This document shows, one piece after another, positions 55,025-64,000 of a stretch of DNA of 64,000 nucleotides. The first letter of the stretch is position 1. Each line of letters opens with the position of its first letter. Made by a program: the position numbers and the translations under genes. The notes beneath the pieces were generated by a model. That model had not been told where the DNA came from. It was given only the letters and a program-made list of their open reading frames with translations, and searched no databases. This stretch comes from Epibacterium sp. Ofav1-8 (GTDB lineage: Bacteria; Pseudomonadota; Alphaproteobacteria; Rhodobacterales; Rhodobacteraceae), in assembly GCF_022348185.1 (NCBI RefSeq), contig NZ_JAKRFD010000017.1, forward strand, positions 1 through 64,000, in the 5' to 3' direction.

Positions 55025-56311
55025 TCAGTCCTCGTCGGTCCAGTCGCATCCTTGCCAGCGCCGCGCATGGTGCAGAACCTGGCGCGCGATCATCAGCGCA
55101 AACAATGCTACAAAAAACAGTCCGCTCCTCAGCGCCCAACTGCCGCTGGTCAGGCCCTCTCGCACTGTGAGCGACACTTCTCGGATCGGAGTGCCGGGTG
55201 TTGTGGCGGGCCAGTTGCCGGCCTCTGACAGGTCGAGGAACAGCGCATGCGTTCCCGGGGTCTCCGGTCGGAACCGGACGCGGGCGGTCCGGTTGCCCTC
55301 GCTCCATCTGCCGTCCTTGTCGCTGCCGGTGTAGTATTCGATGCCGCGCCCGATCCCGAACAGCGGGTCGTCCTCCGGTCCGGTCACTTCCATGTCGAAA
55401 TCGGCCCAGCTGTTGTTGACGGGGCCGGACAGTTCGATTTCCACCAGCTGGTTGGCGGTCGCAATCGCAAAGGGCACCTCCACGGGCAGGTCATTCACCG
55501 CATAGGTGGTGTTGAGCACGGTGCTGCCGCGCCCCCCGCTGAGGAGCAGGGCCAGCAGCAGGCAGAGGCCGGCGCCACAGAGCCAGAGGCGGCGCAGGAA
55601 GTCGTGGTTGGGTCCCTTGCGCAAGGGCTGCTCCGGGTGCACCCCGGAGGGGCGCAGTCCGAGATCGGTGCCAAAGGCGTCATTGGCCTCGGCCGGGGTC
55701 ACGTAGGTGCTGATTTCGACCTCGTCCTCCTGCCCGGTACGGCTGAAGTGCAATGCAGCCCGCGCGGCCACGACGGTCACGGTGGTCACCCGGTCCGCGA
55801 TTTGGGGCCGGTAGGAGAATTCCCCGGCCACATAGATCGCCTCGCTGGTGGAGGTTTCATAGTATTTGAACCACATGCCGCGAAATTTCAGCCGAGGTTG
55901 CGCAGGCGCCCGCTCCACCTCGGCGGGGGTCAGCATCCGTGATGTGCGCACGCGGCGGCTCAGCGTCAGGTGGTCGTTTTCCAGCGTCAGCCAGACATAG
56001 CCATGGGTCGGCGAATAGAGTTGGAAATCCACCCAGAGCGCGCTTTGACCGGCCCAGCGTTCGTACTGCTCGATCAGGCCGATCACGGTATAGTCGACGC
56101 CGTGGAGGTGGCAGCGCATGCCGATCTCGATCGGCGTTGTGGTCTGGCGTTTGCGATCATGCTGGCCGAGGAGCTTGTAATTGTCCTGCGCGTTCAATGT
56201 GCTGCCGCAATAGGGGCAGATGTGAACCTCCACACGCCCGCCGCCCAACACATCGAGCCCTGCCCCGCAGCAGGTGCAGTTGATCGCCACAAGCGCGGCG
56301 CTGCGAGTCAT
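55025..56311 (-). CDS. DUF4178 protein with zinc ribbon and membrane anchor
   Basis: The 428-residue protein opens with a CxxC...CxxC zinc ribbon (C12, C15 and C32, C35), then a DUF4178 domain (about 50-190, including GMRCHLHGVDYTVIGLIEQY and WVDFQLYSPTHGYVWL). A membrane helix lies near 245-263, then a periplasmic-type beta-rich domain, and a second helix near 395-415. Function is unknown. It overlaps the smaller DUF4178 gene upstream by four bases and is clearly coupled to it. Confidence 0.8.
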   Translation of the reverse strand: MTRSAALVAINCTCCGAGLDVLGGGRVEVHICPYCGSTLNAQDNYKLLGQHDRKRQTTTPIEIGMRCHLHGVDYTVIGLIEQYERWAGQSALWVDFQLYSPTHGYVWLTLENDHLTLSRRVRTSRMLTPAEVERAPAQPRLKFRGMWFKYYETSTSEAIYVAGEFSYRPQIADRVTTVTVVAARAALHFSRTGQEDEVEISTYVTPAEANDAFGTDLGLRPSGVHPEQPLRKGPNHDFLRRLWLCGAGLCLLLALLLSGGRGSTVLNTTYAVNDLPVEVPFAIATANQLVEIELSGPVNNSWADFDMEVTGPEDDPLFGIGRGIEYYTGSDKDGRWSEGNRTARVRFRPETPGTHALFLDLSEAGNWPATTPGTPIREVSLTVREGLTSGSWALRSGLFFVALFALMIARQVLHHARRWQGCDWTDED

Positions 56312-56943
56312 GCGCCGGCCTCCCGGATCTGGAGCTCGAACGGATCAATCCAGCAGCCGACAAACCAGGCTTCTCCGCCGGGCCAGAATTCGGCTGACAG
56401 CAGGTTGCCATCGGGCCCCTGGGCATTCACGAAGTCATGCGCGTCCTGACATCGCAGCGCCTCGTCGAAACTGCCGCGCAGCGCTTCGCAGGTGGCTGTT
56501 TCGGCCTCCACAACGCGATACCGGCTGCCGTCCAGTGTCAGGTGCTCGCCCAGTTGAAACGGCGGGCGGTGCCGGGGGCGTTTCGCCGGCGCCAGCGGCC
56601 ATTGCAGGACCAGATCGCCCTCGTCCACAGACAGCCAGCAGGAGCTGCCCTCCCCGTCCAGGCCCCAGAATTCGTCCCAGAAGCCGCGGCCATAGGAAAA
56701 CCGGGCATGGCCCAAGACCTGCATTCTATAGCTGTGCCCCTGTTCCCAGTTGGGGAGGATCAACTGCGCGCCCAATCCGAACATCATCGGTGCCGCGTGC
56801 ATGTCGCCACCTGTCCCCAAGGGGGTGACGCCCGGCCCATCAAGAACGAGCGTTGTCCCACAGTGGGTACAGTTGGTCATCTTGATGAGCGCCAGTCGCA
56901 CCGCAACCGAAGATCCGCAATTGGGGCAGCTAAACTCTGTCAT
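56308..56943 (-). CDS. DUF4178 protein with zinc ribbon
   Basis: The 211-residue protein carries an N-terminal CxxC...CxxC zinc ribbon (C6, C9, C25, C28) followed by a DUF4178-like beta-rich domain (LGHARFSYGRGFWDEFWGL, SSCWLSVDEGDLVLQWPL). No signal peptide or membrane helix is seen. It is the first gene of the operon DUF4178 - DUF4178/TM - small secreted protein - DUF350 - spermidine-synthase-like. Function is unknown; the set is thought to act at the membrane. Confidence 0.8.
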   Translation of the reverse strand: MTEFSCPNCGSSVAVRLALIKMTNCTHCGTTLVLDGPGVTPLGTGGDMHAAPMMFGLGAQLILPNWEQGHSYRMQVLGHARFSYGRGFWDEFWGLDGEGSSCWLSVDEGDLVLQWPLAPAKRPRHRPPFQLGEHLTLDGSRYRVVEAETATCEALRGSFDEALRCQDAHDFVNAQGPDGNLLSAEFWPGGEAWFVGCWIDPFELQIREAGA

Positions 56944-57269
56944 GGGCGCAACTTGCGCGAATGGTGCTGAATATCAAGTCTCCATTTGGCTGCGCTGGGG
57001 GTGAGATCCGGCCGCGATGGCAAGCGCTGTTCCCCGACCACGACACCGGTCAGAACGCCGGGTTTGGCTGGCCCGGGTTGCTGTATTCGGCAGGGGCGAA
57101 TTATCCCTTCAAGAATGGGCGCATTATCAGATGTGAAGTAATCACCAAATGTCTTCGTGCCGCAGTCTGGCGGACGCGAGCTCCTCCGGAGCGCGTGTTC
57201 CCGTGCCGGGCGTGCTGGCGCTGACCAAGGACGCTTGAACCGGCGTCGCACCAACAAGAGACATATATC
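56944..57269. promoter_or_regulatory. Divergent gap between the DUF4178 operon and the alcohol dehydrogenase gene
   Basis: No gene is supported in these 326 bases. The one structured element is GTGAAGTAATCAC at 57133-57145 (arms GTGA/TCAC), about 125 bases before the dehydrogenase start, a possible site for an unidentified regulator. No clear promoter could be assigned in either direction. Confidence 0.3.
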
Positions 57270-58298
57270 ATGACGCTTATCAAACGCACCAAAGCCGTGG
57301 CTCTGACCCGCTATCTGCCTGCCGATGACCCCGATGCCTTTCTCGATACGGAATTGCCGGTGACGGCGCCGACGGGACGCGAGGTGCTGGTCGAAGTGAA
57401 GGCCATCTCCGTCAACCCGGTGGACACCAAGGTCCGCGCGCCGAAGGACAAGGTGGAAACGACCCCCCGGGTGCTGGGCTGGGATGCCTCCGGTGTGGTC
57501 GTGGCAACCGGCCCGGAGGCGACGCTGTTTCAACCCGGGGATGAGGTCTACTACGCCGGAGACATCACCCGCCCGGGCTGCAACCAGCACTATCATCGCG
57601 TGGACGAGAGAATTGTGGGACACAAGCCCCGAAGCCTGACCCACGCCGAAGCCGCCGCCCTGCCCCTGACCACGATCACCGCCTACGAGGCCCTGTTTGA
57701 CCGGCTGGGGATCGACCGCGACGGTGCGGACGCGGGCCAGTCGGTCCTGCTGATCGGAGGCGCCGGTGGCGTCGGTTCGGTGGCGATCCAGTTGGCGAAA
57801 CGCGCGGGATTGACGGTGATCGCCAGCGCCTCGCGCCCGGAAACCATCGCCTGGGTGCAGGACATGGGAGCCGACCACACGGTCAATCATCACGAAGACA
57901 TGGTGGCGCAGACCCGGGCGCTCGGGTTCCATCACGTCGATCACATCGCGATTTTCAACGATATGCGCCATTGGGACACGGCGGTGGAACTGATCCGCCC
58001 GCAAGGGGGGATCGTGTCGATCGATGACACCGACCTGCCAATGCCGATGGCGGGCCTGAAGACCAAGGCGGCCTCCCTGCACTGGGAGTTCATGTTCGCC
58101 CGCGCCATGCATCAGACCGCGGATATGATCGAACAGCATAGATTGCTGAGTTTCGTCGCTGCCGAGATCGATGCCGGACGCCTGCGCACAACGGTGACGG
58201 AGGTCCTGACACCGATCAATACCGACACCTTGCGGCAGGCGCATCAGGCGATCGAGACCGGTTCTGCCAAAGGCAAGATTGTCCTGAGCGGGTTCTGA
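57270..58298 (+). CDS. Zinc-type alcohol dehydrogenase-like oxidoreductase (MDR family)
   Basis: The 342-residue protein belongs to the medium-chain dehydrogenase/reductase family, quinone-reductase-like branch: SVNPVDTKVRAP, LGWDASGVVVATG, and the NAD(P) site LIGGAGGVGSVAIQLAKRAG. The catalytic zinc Cys of true alcohol dehydrogenases is missing at the usual place (NPVDTK), so it is probably zinc-independent despite the family name. Substrate unknown, likely a reactive carbonyl or quinone. It stands alone, not tied to either neighbour. Confidence 0.85.
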   Translation: MTLIKRTKAVALTRYLPADDPDAFLDTELPVTAPTGREVLVEVKAISVNPVDTKVRAPKDKVETTPRVLGWDASGVVVATGPEATLFQPGDEVYYAGDITRPGCNQHYHRVDERIVGHKPRSLTHAEAAALPLTTITAYEALFDRLGIDRDGADAGQSVLLIGGAGGVGSVAIQLAKRAGLTVIASASRPETIAWVQDMGADHTVNHHEDMVAQTRALGFHHVDHIAIFNDMRHWDTAVELIRPQGGIVSIDDTDLPMPMAGLKTKAASLHWEFMFARAMHQTADMIEQHRLLSFVAAEIDAGRLRTTVTEVLTPINTDTLRQAHQAIETGSAKGKIVLSGF

Positions 58299-58398
58299 TC
58301 CCGACAGAACGTCACCTCAAGCGGGCGGGAGGCGGGGACACCTCTCCCGCCGCCTTCGGGCTGGTGTGGCGCGAGGCGTTGGGCGGCCTTGCGCCGCC

Positions 58399-59124
58399 TC
58401 AGACGGCGAGAAACCCGCCGTCCACCGGCAGGACCGCGCCGGTGATCATGGCAGATCCCTCTGACAGCAGCAAAGCGACGCTGGCTGCGACCTCCTCCAC
58501 TTCGGCAAAGCGACCGACAGGATGGCGGACCATCATGGGCTGGGATTTTTCCGGCGCGGACCATGCCTCCACCGCAAGTTCTGTGAGGGTGATGGTCGGC
58601 GCGATGCAATTGACGCGAATGCCGTGAGGGCCAAATTCCTTGGCCATGACCCGGCTGGCACCTTCCAGCCCGGCCTTTGACGCCGCATAGCACAGGTGTT
58701 CGGCAAACCCCCGATGCCCCGCGATCGAGGTGATATTGACGATCGCGCCGCCCCCACCTGCGGCCACACGCGCGCGCGCAAATGCCTGACAGGTGATCAG
58801 GGCTGCCCGCAGGTTGATGCCCAGCACCGCCTCATAACCCGCATCGGTCATGTCGAAACTGCTCTCCAGCACGTTGATGCCCGCGCTGTTGATCAGGAAA
58901 TCTGCGGGCCCTGCCTCTGCCATTGCATCACGTGCGGACTGCGGGTCAGACAGGTCAGCCTGCACCGTTCGGCAGTCGATTTCGGCGGCGAGGCTCTGAA
59001 GGTCGGCCTGCGTGCGGCTGATCGCGATAACGCGCGCGCCCTGCCCCGCCAGATAGAGGGCGCAGGCCCGGCCGATGCCCTTGCCCGCGCCGGTAATGAT
59101 GACGCTTTTGCCGTCAAAACTCAT
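58399..59124 (-). CDS. SDR-family dehydrogenase (xylulose-reductase-like)
   Basis: The 241-residue classical short-chain dehydrogenase has the cofactor motif TGAGKGIG (12-19), NSAGIN, a catalytic Ser in ITSIAG, and YAASK with the catalytic Tyr and Lys. It resembles carbonyl/L-xylulose reductase-like enzymes. On the same strand, 55 bases after the second SDR gene, it probably belongs to the sugar alcohol uptake locus as a further oxidising enzyme. Confidence 0.85.
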   Translation of the reverse strand: MSFDGKSVIITGAGKGIGRACALYLAGQGARVIAISRTQADLQSLAAEIDCRTVQADLSDPQSARDAMAEAGPADFLINSAGINVLESSFDMTDAGYEAVLGINLRAALITCQAFARARVAAGGGGAIVNITSIAGHRGFAEHLCYAASKAGLEGASRVMAKEFGPHGIRVNCIAPTITLTELAVEAWSAPEKSQPMMVRHPVGRFAEVEEVAASVALLLSEGSAMITGAVLPVDGGFLAV

Positions 59125-59179
59125 GACTCTTCCTCCGCTTGATTGAGGTCACCTTTCCGCATTGTCCGTGGCTTGGGCG

Positions 59180-59911
59180 CTACATGCGCTCAAACGCGGT
59201 CGGCATCACGATCACATCGCGCACCGTGACCTGCCGCTTGCGGGTCAGCATGAATTCCAATGCATCGGCCACCTCTTCGGGGTCCATCAGCGCCCCGGCC
59301 TCTTTGGCCTTGCGCAGGTTTTCCTCGGGCCAATCGGCCAGCAGCGCCGAAACCACAGGGCCGGGCGACACCTGCGCGACCTTCACGCCATAGGGGATCA
59401 TCTGGCGGCGAATGCCCTGCATAAAGCTGGTGATCGCCCATTTAGAGCCTGAATAGACCGGCTCCCAATAGGCCGGGTAATGTCCGGCAATCGAGTTTGT
59501 CACCACGATGTCGCCGCTCTTGCGCTGCATCATATGGGGCAAGACCGCCTGAATGTTCTTCATCACCGCATTGATGTTGAGGTTCAGCATCCGGTCGATG
59601 GCCGCCGGATCGCTCTGCCACAGGTCGCCGCCGATATACGCGCCGGCGTTGCAATACAGGATGTCGATCTGACCCACCTTGGCGAGGATCTCGGGCACCA
59701 TGGCATTGCAGCTGTCCACGTCCAGCAGGTCGGTCACCTGCGCCACGGCGTGATCGCCATATTTTGCAACCAGATCCGCAAGTGCGGCGGCATTCCGGTC
59801 AACCATCACGACCTTGCAGTCATTCCTGAGAAGCATCTCGACGGCGGCCAGACCGATACCGGAGGCCGCACCGGTCACTACGGCGACCTTGCCCTTGAGC
59901 GATTGAGACAT
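59180..59911 (-). CDS. SDR-family dehydrogenase (ribitol-dehydrogenase-like)
   Basis: The 243-residue classical short-chain dehydrogenase has TGAASGIG, YCNAGAYIGG, catalytic Ser in VTNSIAGH and YSGSK. The style (MMQRKSGDIVVTNSIAGHYPAYWEPVYSGSKWA) recalls ribitol 2-dehydrogenases, so a pentitol oxidation is plausible. It lies directly downstream of an RbsC-type permease gene and may oxidise the imported polyol. I start at ATG 59911 after AGGAG; a longer frame to 59998 overlaps the permease end and is rejected. Confidence 0.83.
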   Translation of the reverse strand: MSQSLKGKVAVVTGAASGIGLAAVEMLLRNDCKVVMVDRNAAALADLVAKYGDHAVAQVTDLLDVDSCNAMVPEILAKVGQIDILYCNAGAYIGGDLWQSDPAAIDRMLNLNINAVMKNIQAVLPHMMQRKSGDIVVTNSIAGHYPAYWEPVYSGSKWAITSFMQGIRRQMIPYGVKVAQVSPGPVVSALLADWPEENLRKAKEAGALMDPEEVADALEFMLTRKRQVTVRDVIVMPTAFERM

Positions 59912-59991
59912 TCGCGAATTCTCCTGATTTTTGTTTTGGGGGAGATTTTGTGCAGAGGGAGCGGGCGACCACGCGGGGCCGCCCGAAGGAC

Positions 59992-60969
59992 CTACCATTC
60001 GCGCCCGATGTAGATGGCGAGCAGGATGATAAGGCCCTTGATGACGTCCTGAAGGTAGGGGTTGATGCCCATCAGGTTGAGGCCGTTGTTGAGGATGCCC
60101 AGAAGCACCGCACCGATCAGCGTGCCAAGGATCAGCCCGCGTCCACCGGCAATCGCGGTTCCGCCCAGCACCACAGCCGCAATCGCGTCCAGTTCAAAGC
60201 CAACGCCTGCGTTTGGCTGACCGGACATCAACCGCCCGGTGAGGATGAGCGCCGCAAGCGCCGAGGTCAGCCCGGAAATTCCGTAGACCGTGAGCTTGAT
60301 GAACTGGGTTTTCACGCCAGAGAGCTTGGCCGCGAGCTCATTGCCACCGATGGCATAGACGTGACGCCCAAAGGCCGTGCGCTGCAACAACACCCAAGCC
60401 AAGGCGTAGATCACCACCATGGCGATCACCGGCACGGGCACGATCCCGATGCGACCAATGCCAAACCAAGAAATCCACGATGGGATACCAGAGATGGGAT
60501 AGCCACCCGAATAAAGCAGGCCCAACCCGCGTGCGATGCCCATGGTTGCAAGTGTCACGATGATCGCAGGCATACGCCCCCATGCAACCATGGCACCGTT
60601 GAACAGACCAAGGCCGACACCAACGCCCAGCCCCGCCAGAAGCCCGACCCAACCGGGCATCGCCATATTGACCATCAGCCCAGCTGCAAATGTGCCCGAC
60701 AGCGCCATGACCGCGCCGACGGAGAGGTCGATCCCGCCGGTCAGAATGACAAAGGTCATACCAACCGCGAGGATGCCGACAATCGACACCTGCCTGAGCA
60801 CATTCATGATGTTTGAAACCGAAAAGAAGTTCTCGGAAGCAAATCCCATCAGGATGGACACCACGATCAGCCCGATCAGGGGCAATGCCAGCGGTGAGTG
60901 CAAAATCCGGCGCAGATTGAAGGCGCGACTCGCGCGACCTGACTCGGCCGTAGTGGTGTTATGCGACAT
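59992..60969 (-). CDS. Sugar/polyol ABC transporter permease (RbsC type)
   Basis: The 325-residue membrane protein has the CUT2 permease features [22 protein letters not shown] and [20 protein letters not shown], with about nine to ten helices. ATG 60969 follows GGGGAGGG and overlaps the end of the ATPase gene by 11 bases. With the ATPase and binding protein upstream it forms a ribose-type importer, single permease type. Confidence 0.92.
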   Translation of the reverse strand: MSHNTTTAESGRASRAFNLRRILHSPLALPLIGLIVVSILMGFASENFFSVSNIMNVLRQVSIVGILAVGMTFVILTGGIDLSVGAVMALSGTFAAGLMVNMAMPGWVGLLAGLGVGVGLGLFNGAMVAWGRMPAIIVTLATMGIARGLGLLYSGGYPISGIPSWISWFGIGRIGIVPVPVIAMVVIYALAWVLLQRTAFGRHVYAIGGNELAAKLSGVKTQFIKLTVYGISGLTSALAALILTGRLMSGQPNAGVGFELDAIAAVVLGGTAIAGGRGLILGTLIGAVLLGILNNGLNLMGINPYLQDVIKGLIILLAIYIGREW

Positions 60970-62461
60970 GTCGAACCCTCCCCGTGGTGGCATGTGTCAT
61001 GATGTCTTCTGAGGTTATGGCCGTGCCCTCGACGGTGGCGACGATGCCGCCCTGCCGGAACACGCAGACCCGGTCGGACATGCCGATCACCTCGGGTAGT
61101 TCCGAAGAGATCATGATGATGGCATAGCCCTGCGCCGTGAACGCCCGCATGAGCTGGTAAATTTCGGCCTTGGCACCGACGTCGATGCCCCGTGTGGGTT
61201 CATCAAAGATCAGCACTTTCATCTGGTGGTTGAGCCAGCGCGCAATCACCACCTTTTGCTGGTTGCCGCCCGACAGGGTGTCGACACGGTCCATGGGGCC
61301 TTGTGCTTTGACACGCACCTGCTGCATCGCCGTTTCGGTGTCGGCGCGTTCCTTTTGCAGATCAAGGAACCAATGCCCGCGGCGGTATTTGCCGTAATTG
61401 TTAATGGAGATGTTTTGCAGGATCGAGAAGCTGGTGATCAGCCCCTGTTCCTTGCGGCTTTCGGGCAAGAGACCGATCCCCCGTGCCAGCGCCTCTGCTG
61501 GTTCGCGAAACCTTATGTCTTCGCCTTCTACCTGAAGCGCGCATTTCGCGGCCGGATAAGCCCCCAGCAATGCCAGCGCGGTTTCCGTGCGCCCTGACCC
61601 GACCAGCCCGGCAAAGCCGAGGATTTCACCTTCGCGCAACACAAAATCCGACACCGGACCACCACGTCGCAGCTGCACCTCCTGGCAGTTCAACAGGACC
61701 GGCGCATCCTGCGGGATGCTGGGTTTTTCCGGAAAGCTGTTTTCGATCCGGCGGCCCACCATCATCTCGACCAGACGGTCATTGTCGGTTTCAGAGACGA
61801 GGCAATCGCCCACATATTCCCCATCGCGCAACACGGTGATGCGGTCGCAGATTTCAAAGATCTCTTCGAGGTGATGCGAGATGAAAATGATCGCAACACC
61901 CTGCCGGCGCAGCTCACGCATCACCTTGAACAGATGTGCCACCTCGGAGGGGGTCAGGGTTGCAGTGGGTTCATCCAACACGAGAATACGGGCGTTGAGC
62001 GAGAGCGCCTTGGCGATTTCGACAAATTGCTGCTCGGCCACCGACAGTTTCCGGATCGGCACATCAAGCGGCACGTCGACCTCAAGCCGGGCCATAATGT
62101 CCTCGGCGCGTTTGCGCATGGCCTTGCGGTCCAGCAGGCCAAACCGCGTGCGCAATTCGCGAGCCAGAAACATATTTTCAACCGCATCCAGATAGGGGAT
62201 GAGGCTGAATTCCTGAAAAACGATGCCGATCCCTGCGGCGATGGCCTCGTCGTAATTGGCGAACTGGCGCTCCTGACCTTCAATGAGGATGGACCCTGCA
62301 CTGGGCTGCAAAATGCCCGTGAGAATCTTCATCAGGGTGGATTTCCCGGCCCCGTTTTCCCCAAGCAGCGCATGAACTTCGCCAGCGTTGACCTGAAGAT
62401 CGACGCCGTGCAGCACCTGAATGGTGCCAAATCTCTTTTTGATTCCGCTCAGTTGCAGCAT
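60959..62461 (-). CDS. Sugar/polyol ABC transporter ATPase (RbsA type)
   Basis: The 500-residue protein has two ABC domains: Walker [10 protein letters not shown] and Walker [12 protein letters not shown] in the first, degenerate GLVGSGRTE and signature LSGGNQQK in the second, as is standard for RbsA. I start at ATG 62461 (AGGTG six to seven bases upstream), which gives the normal family length. ATG 62482 and an even earlier start would add a leader unlike the family. Confidence 0.93.
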   Translation of the reverse strand: MLQLSGIKKRFGTIQVLHGVDLQVNAGEVHALLGENGAGKSTLMKILTGILQPSAGSILIEGQERQFANYDEAIAAGIGIVFQEFSLIPYLDAVENMFLARELRTRFGLLDRKAMRKRAEDIMARLEVDVPLDVPIRKLSVAEQQFVEIAKALSLNARILVLDEPTATLTPSEVAHLFKVMRELRRQGVAIIFISHHLEEIFEICDRITVLRDGEYVGDCLVSETDNDRLVEMMVGRRIENSFPEKPSIPQDAPVLLNCQEVQLRRGGPVSDFVLREGEILGFAGLVGSGRTETALALLGAYPAAKCALQVEGEDIRFREPAEALARGIGLLPESRKEQGLITSFSILQNISINNYGKYRRGHWFLDLQKERADTETAMQQVRVKAQGPMDRVDTLSGGNQQKVVIARWLNHQMKVLIFDEPTRGIDVGAKAEIYQLMRAFTAQGYAIIMISSELPEVIGMSDRVCVFRQGGIVATVEGTAITSEDIMTHATTGRVRHVA

Positions 62462-62493
62462 GACGCACCTGTTGTTGGCCATTGCGGGACAAA

Positions 62494-62520
62494 CCACCCC
62501 CGACACTGAGCCGGGGGTGG
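62494..62520 (-). repeat. Hairpin after the binding-protein gene
   Basis: A perfect 9-bp stem CCACCCCCG (62494-62502) / CGGGGGTGG (62512-62520) with a nine-base loop lies ten bases after the binding-protein stop and before the ATPase gene. No T run follows, so message stabilisation or partial attenuation is more likely than full termination. Confidence 0.55.
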
Positions 62521-62529
62521 CGGGTGGTT

Positions 62530-63441
62530 TTACCAGCTGAAGTCAGCGGCGTTCTCTGCGTCGACGACGCGCACATCGATCGGCACTTCGCTGGGTACAA
62601 CACGCGCGCCCCACTTTTGCGCCAGCGCCATGGCGAGGCCGACGCGCACCTGATCGCGTGGGAACTGAGCTGTGGTCTCGATGAAGGGTCCGCCCGCGGC
62701 AATCGCGGCCACCGCTTCGGGAGCGCCATCAACCGAGGTCAGTTTGATGTCACGACCCGACCCTTGAATTGCAGCCAATGCACCCATCGCGCCGCCATCA
62801 TTCACCGAGAAGATCCCGGCAAGGTTCTGGTGCGACTGGATCATGTTCTCAACCACGCCGAGGGCGACGGACCGGTCCTGACGGCCGTTTTGGGTATCGA
62901 CCAGCGTGATCCCGTCATATTCCGCAAGCGCGGCCTTGCAGCCTTCGACCCGCTGGAGGATCGGCACCACCGGGATACCGTCGAGGATTGCCACCTCGCC
63001 AGACCCACCAAGCGCATCCGCCAGATACTTGCAGGATTGATACCCCGCATCGCGGTTCTTGGAGCCGACAAACGTATCCACCGGGCCATTGGCGTTTGCA
63101 TCAACGGCGACGACGATCACGTCCTGCGCTTTGGCCATATGCACCGCACTCTCGATTCCGGCGCTGTCGGTTGGATTGAGCAGCAGAATGTCGATGCCCT
63201 GGGTCAGCATGTCCTCCACATCCGAGATCTGCTTGGCCACGTCATGACCGGCGTCGGTCACGACAACCTCGGCGCCCAGATCCTTGGCGGCATCGGTCAA
63301 TGCCTCCTGCATCGAGACAAAGTAAGGATTATTCATTTCCTGAAATGTCATGCCGATCTTGAGGCCGTCCTCGGCCATCGCCGGCACCGCCATGGCGACG
63401 GCCATCGCCGCCGCAGATACGGCTCCTATCATCTGTTTCAT
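62530..63441 (-). CDS. Sugar/polyol ABC transporter substrate-binding protein (RbsB type)
   Basis: The 303-residue periplasmic protein has a Sec signal peptide ([20 protein letters not shown], cut at AMA-E) and the ribose-binding-protein fold ([54 protein letters not shown]). ATG 63441 follows GGGAGGA; a start 15 bases earlier is weaker. It is the first gene of the importer operon, and the two SDR genes downstream suggest a polyol such as ribitol or another pentitol as ligand. Confidence 0.92.
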   Translation of the reverse strand: MKQMIGAVSAAAMAVAMAVPAMAEDGLKIGMTFQEMNNPYFVSMQEALTDAAKDLGAEVVVTDAGHDVAKQISDVEDMLTQGIDILLLNPTDSAGIESAVHMAKAQDVIVVAVDANANGPVDTFVGSKNRDAGYQSCKYLADALGGSGEVAILDGIPVVPILQRVEGCKAALAEYDGITLVDTQNGRQDRSVALGVVENMIQSHQNLAGIFSVNDGGAMGALAAIQGSGRDIKLTSVDGAPEAVAAIAAGGPFIETTAQFPRDQVRVGLAMALAQKWGARVVPSEVPIDVRVVDAENAADFSW

Positions 63442-63487
63442 TATGGTTCCTCCCAAGTTGTTCCAACAGGCACAGCCTGTCCCTTTC

Positions 63488-63526
63488 CGAATGGCCCCTC
63501 GCCATTCGAATTCACTAAATTCGAAT
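63488..63526. promoter_or_regulatory. Hairpin and repeated palindromes between AraC gene and binding-protein gene
   Basis: An 8-bp stem CGAATGGC (63488-63495) / GCCATTCG (63501-63508) with a five-base loop overlaps two copies of the palindrome ATTCGAAT (63504-63511 and 63519-63526) spaced 15 bp apart. The hairpin may end the AraC transcript; the repeats could be regulator sites ahead of the importer operon. Confidence 0.45.
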
Positions 63527-63537
63527 TTCCGTCTGGT

Positions 63538-64000
63538 TCAGCCCGTTTCCGAGAACACCCCGTTCGCGGCAAAGGTTGCGCGGAACTGCGAGGGCGACAT
63601 GCCCTTCAGCCGCGCAAAATGACGGTTGAAGTTGGAGAGGTTGGAGAAGCCGACATCATAGCAGATCTCGGCCACTTTGGCCTCTGGTCGGGTCAGGAGC
63701 ATCTGGCAGGCCAGATCCACCCTGAGTTGGTTTTTGTATCGCACCAGCGTTGAGCCTGTGTGGCGTTTGAAGGACCGCGAGAAGGCGCTGGGGCTTTGAT
63801 TGACCATCTGCGCGAGGTCTTTTTCGTCGATGTTCTCGGTCAGGTTCTCACGCAGATAGGCAATCGCCTTGTTGACGCCGTTTTCCTGCAAGGACTCTAG
63901 ATCCAGCTCGTAGCTGAGACTGGCCAGCACCTCCGGTTCCGGCGCGCAGGCCAGCACGTCGAGGATCGACCAGAACAGCGCCAGACGGCGCAGGCCGCGG
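63538..64000 (-). CDS. AraC-family transcriptional regulator (partial, N-terminus off the right edge)
   Basis: The visible C-terminal part ends with the two helix-turn-helix motifs of AraC/XylS regulators: DEKDLAQMVNQSPSAFSRSFKRHTG and VAEICYDVGFSNLSNFNRHFARLKGMSPSQFR. The frame stays open through the window edge (RRLALFWSILDVLACAP before a GTG that would otherwise look like a start), so the gene is longer than shown and its sensor domain lies outside. It is upstream of and on the same strand as the ribose-type importer, and probably activates it. Confidence 0.88.
   Translation of the reverse strand, partial: RGLRRLALFWSILDVLACAPEPEVLASLSYELDLESLQENGVNKAIAYLRENLTENIDEKDLAQMVNQSPSAFSRSFKRHTGSTLVRYKNQLRVDLACQMLLTRPEAKVAEICYDVGFSNLSNFNRHFARLKGMSPSQFRATFAANGVFSETG

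Noticed and set aside
56961-57224. An 87-codon plus-strand frame in the gap before the alcohol dehydrogenase
   Set aside because: No ribosome site, no family resemblance, Arg/Pro/Cys-rich tail typical of non-coding GC-rich DNA.

Overview
The window looks like part of a large plasmid or chromid of an alphaproteobacterium of the Rhodobacteraceae (Roseobacter group). The reasons are the high G+C, the tightly overlapping operons, many GTG and TTG starts, the gene content, and above all a plasmid replication and partition module in the middle (Rep_3-type initiator, iterons, parA-parB, four parS-like palindromes). The taxonomic call is inference from protein style; no rRNA or tRNA genes were seen. 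Both edges cut genes (apbE on the left, an AraC regulator on the right).

Layout. 1-6.5 kb: apbE (flavin transferase, partial) divergent from the complete Na+-translocating NADH:quinone reductase operon nqrABCDEF, closed by a clear terminator. 6.6-8.2 kb: a lone histidine ammonia-lyase homologue that precisely lacks the Ala-Ser-Gly triad forming the MIO cofactor. 8.2-9.1 kb: a RES/Xre toxin-antitoxin pair. 9.2-13.4 kb: an arsenic resistance operon (ArsR-ArsC fusion, GAPDH, ArsJ, Acr3). 13.4-17.9 kb: replication initiator, iteron origin and parAB. 17.9-30.5 kb: a complete assimilatory nitrate operon on the minus strand (nasT-nasS-nrtA-nrtB-ATPase-nirB-nirD-nasA-cobA) with an attenuator-like leader between nasS and nrtA. 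30.6-38.8 kb: a cytosine-deaminase-like amidohydrolase, a CUT1 sugar ABC transporter, a LacI regulator and an AGE-family sugar isomerase. 38.8-41.9 kb: a PAP2 phosphatase with a two-component system, and a MazG-like protein. 42-50.9 kb: a second LacI regulator and a ribose-type sugar uptake operon ending in a 3-epimerase-like isomerase and two kinases. 51-52.9 kb: a class A beta-lactamase divergent from an AmpR-like LysR regulator. 53-56.9 kb: a five-gene DUF4178 / DUF350 / spermidine-synthase-like membrane operon that includes an unannotated 54-residue secreted protein. 57-64 kb: a zinc-type alcohol dehydrogenase, two SDR dehydrogenases, a second ribose-type ABC transporter and the start of an AraC regulator, probably a polyol uptake and oxidation locus.

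How it fits together. The replicon carries its own maintenance block (rep, par, toxin-antitoxin) and a cargo of niche functions: sodium bioenergetics, arsenate detoxification, nitrate as nitrogen source, three carbohydrate uptake systems each with a local regulator, beta-lactam resistance and an envelope-associated operon. CobA makes the siroheme precursor needed by NirB. NasT and NasS are expected to control read-through into nrtA and everything below it. A GC-rich hairpin follows each of the four periplasmic binding-protein genes, which would favour high expression of the binding protein over the membrane components. No transposase, integrase or CRISPR array was recognised.
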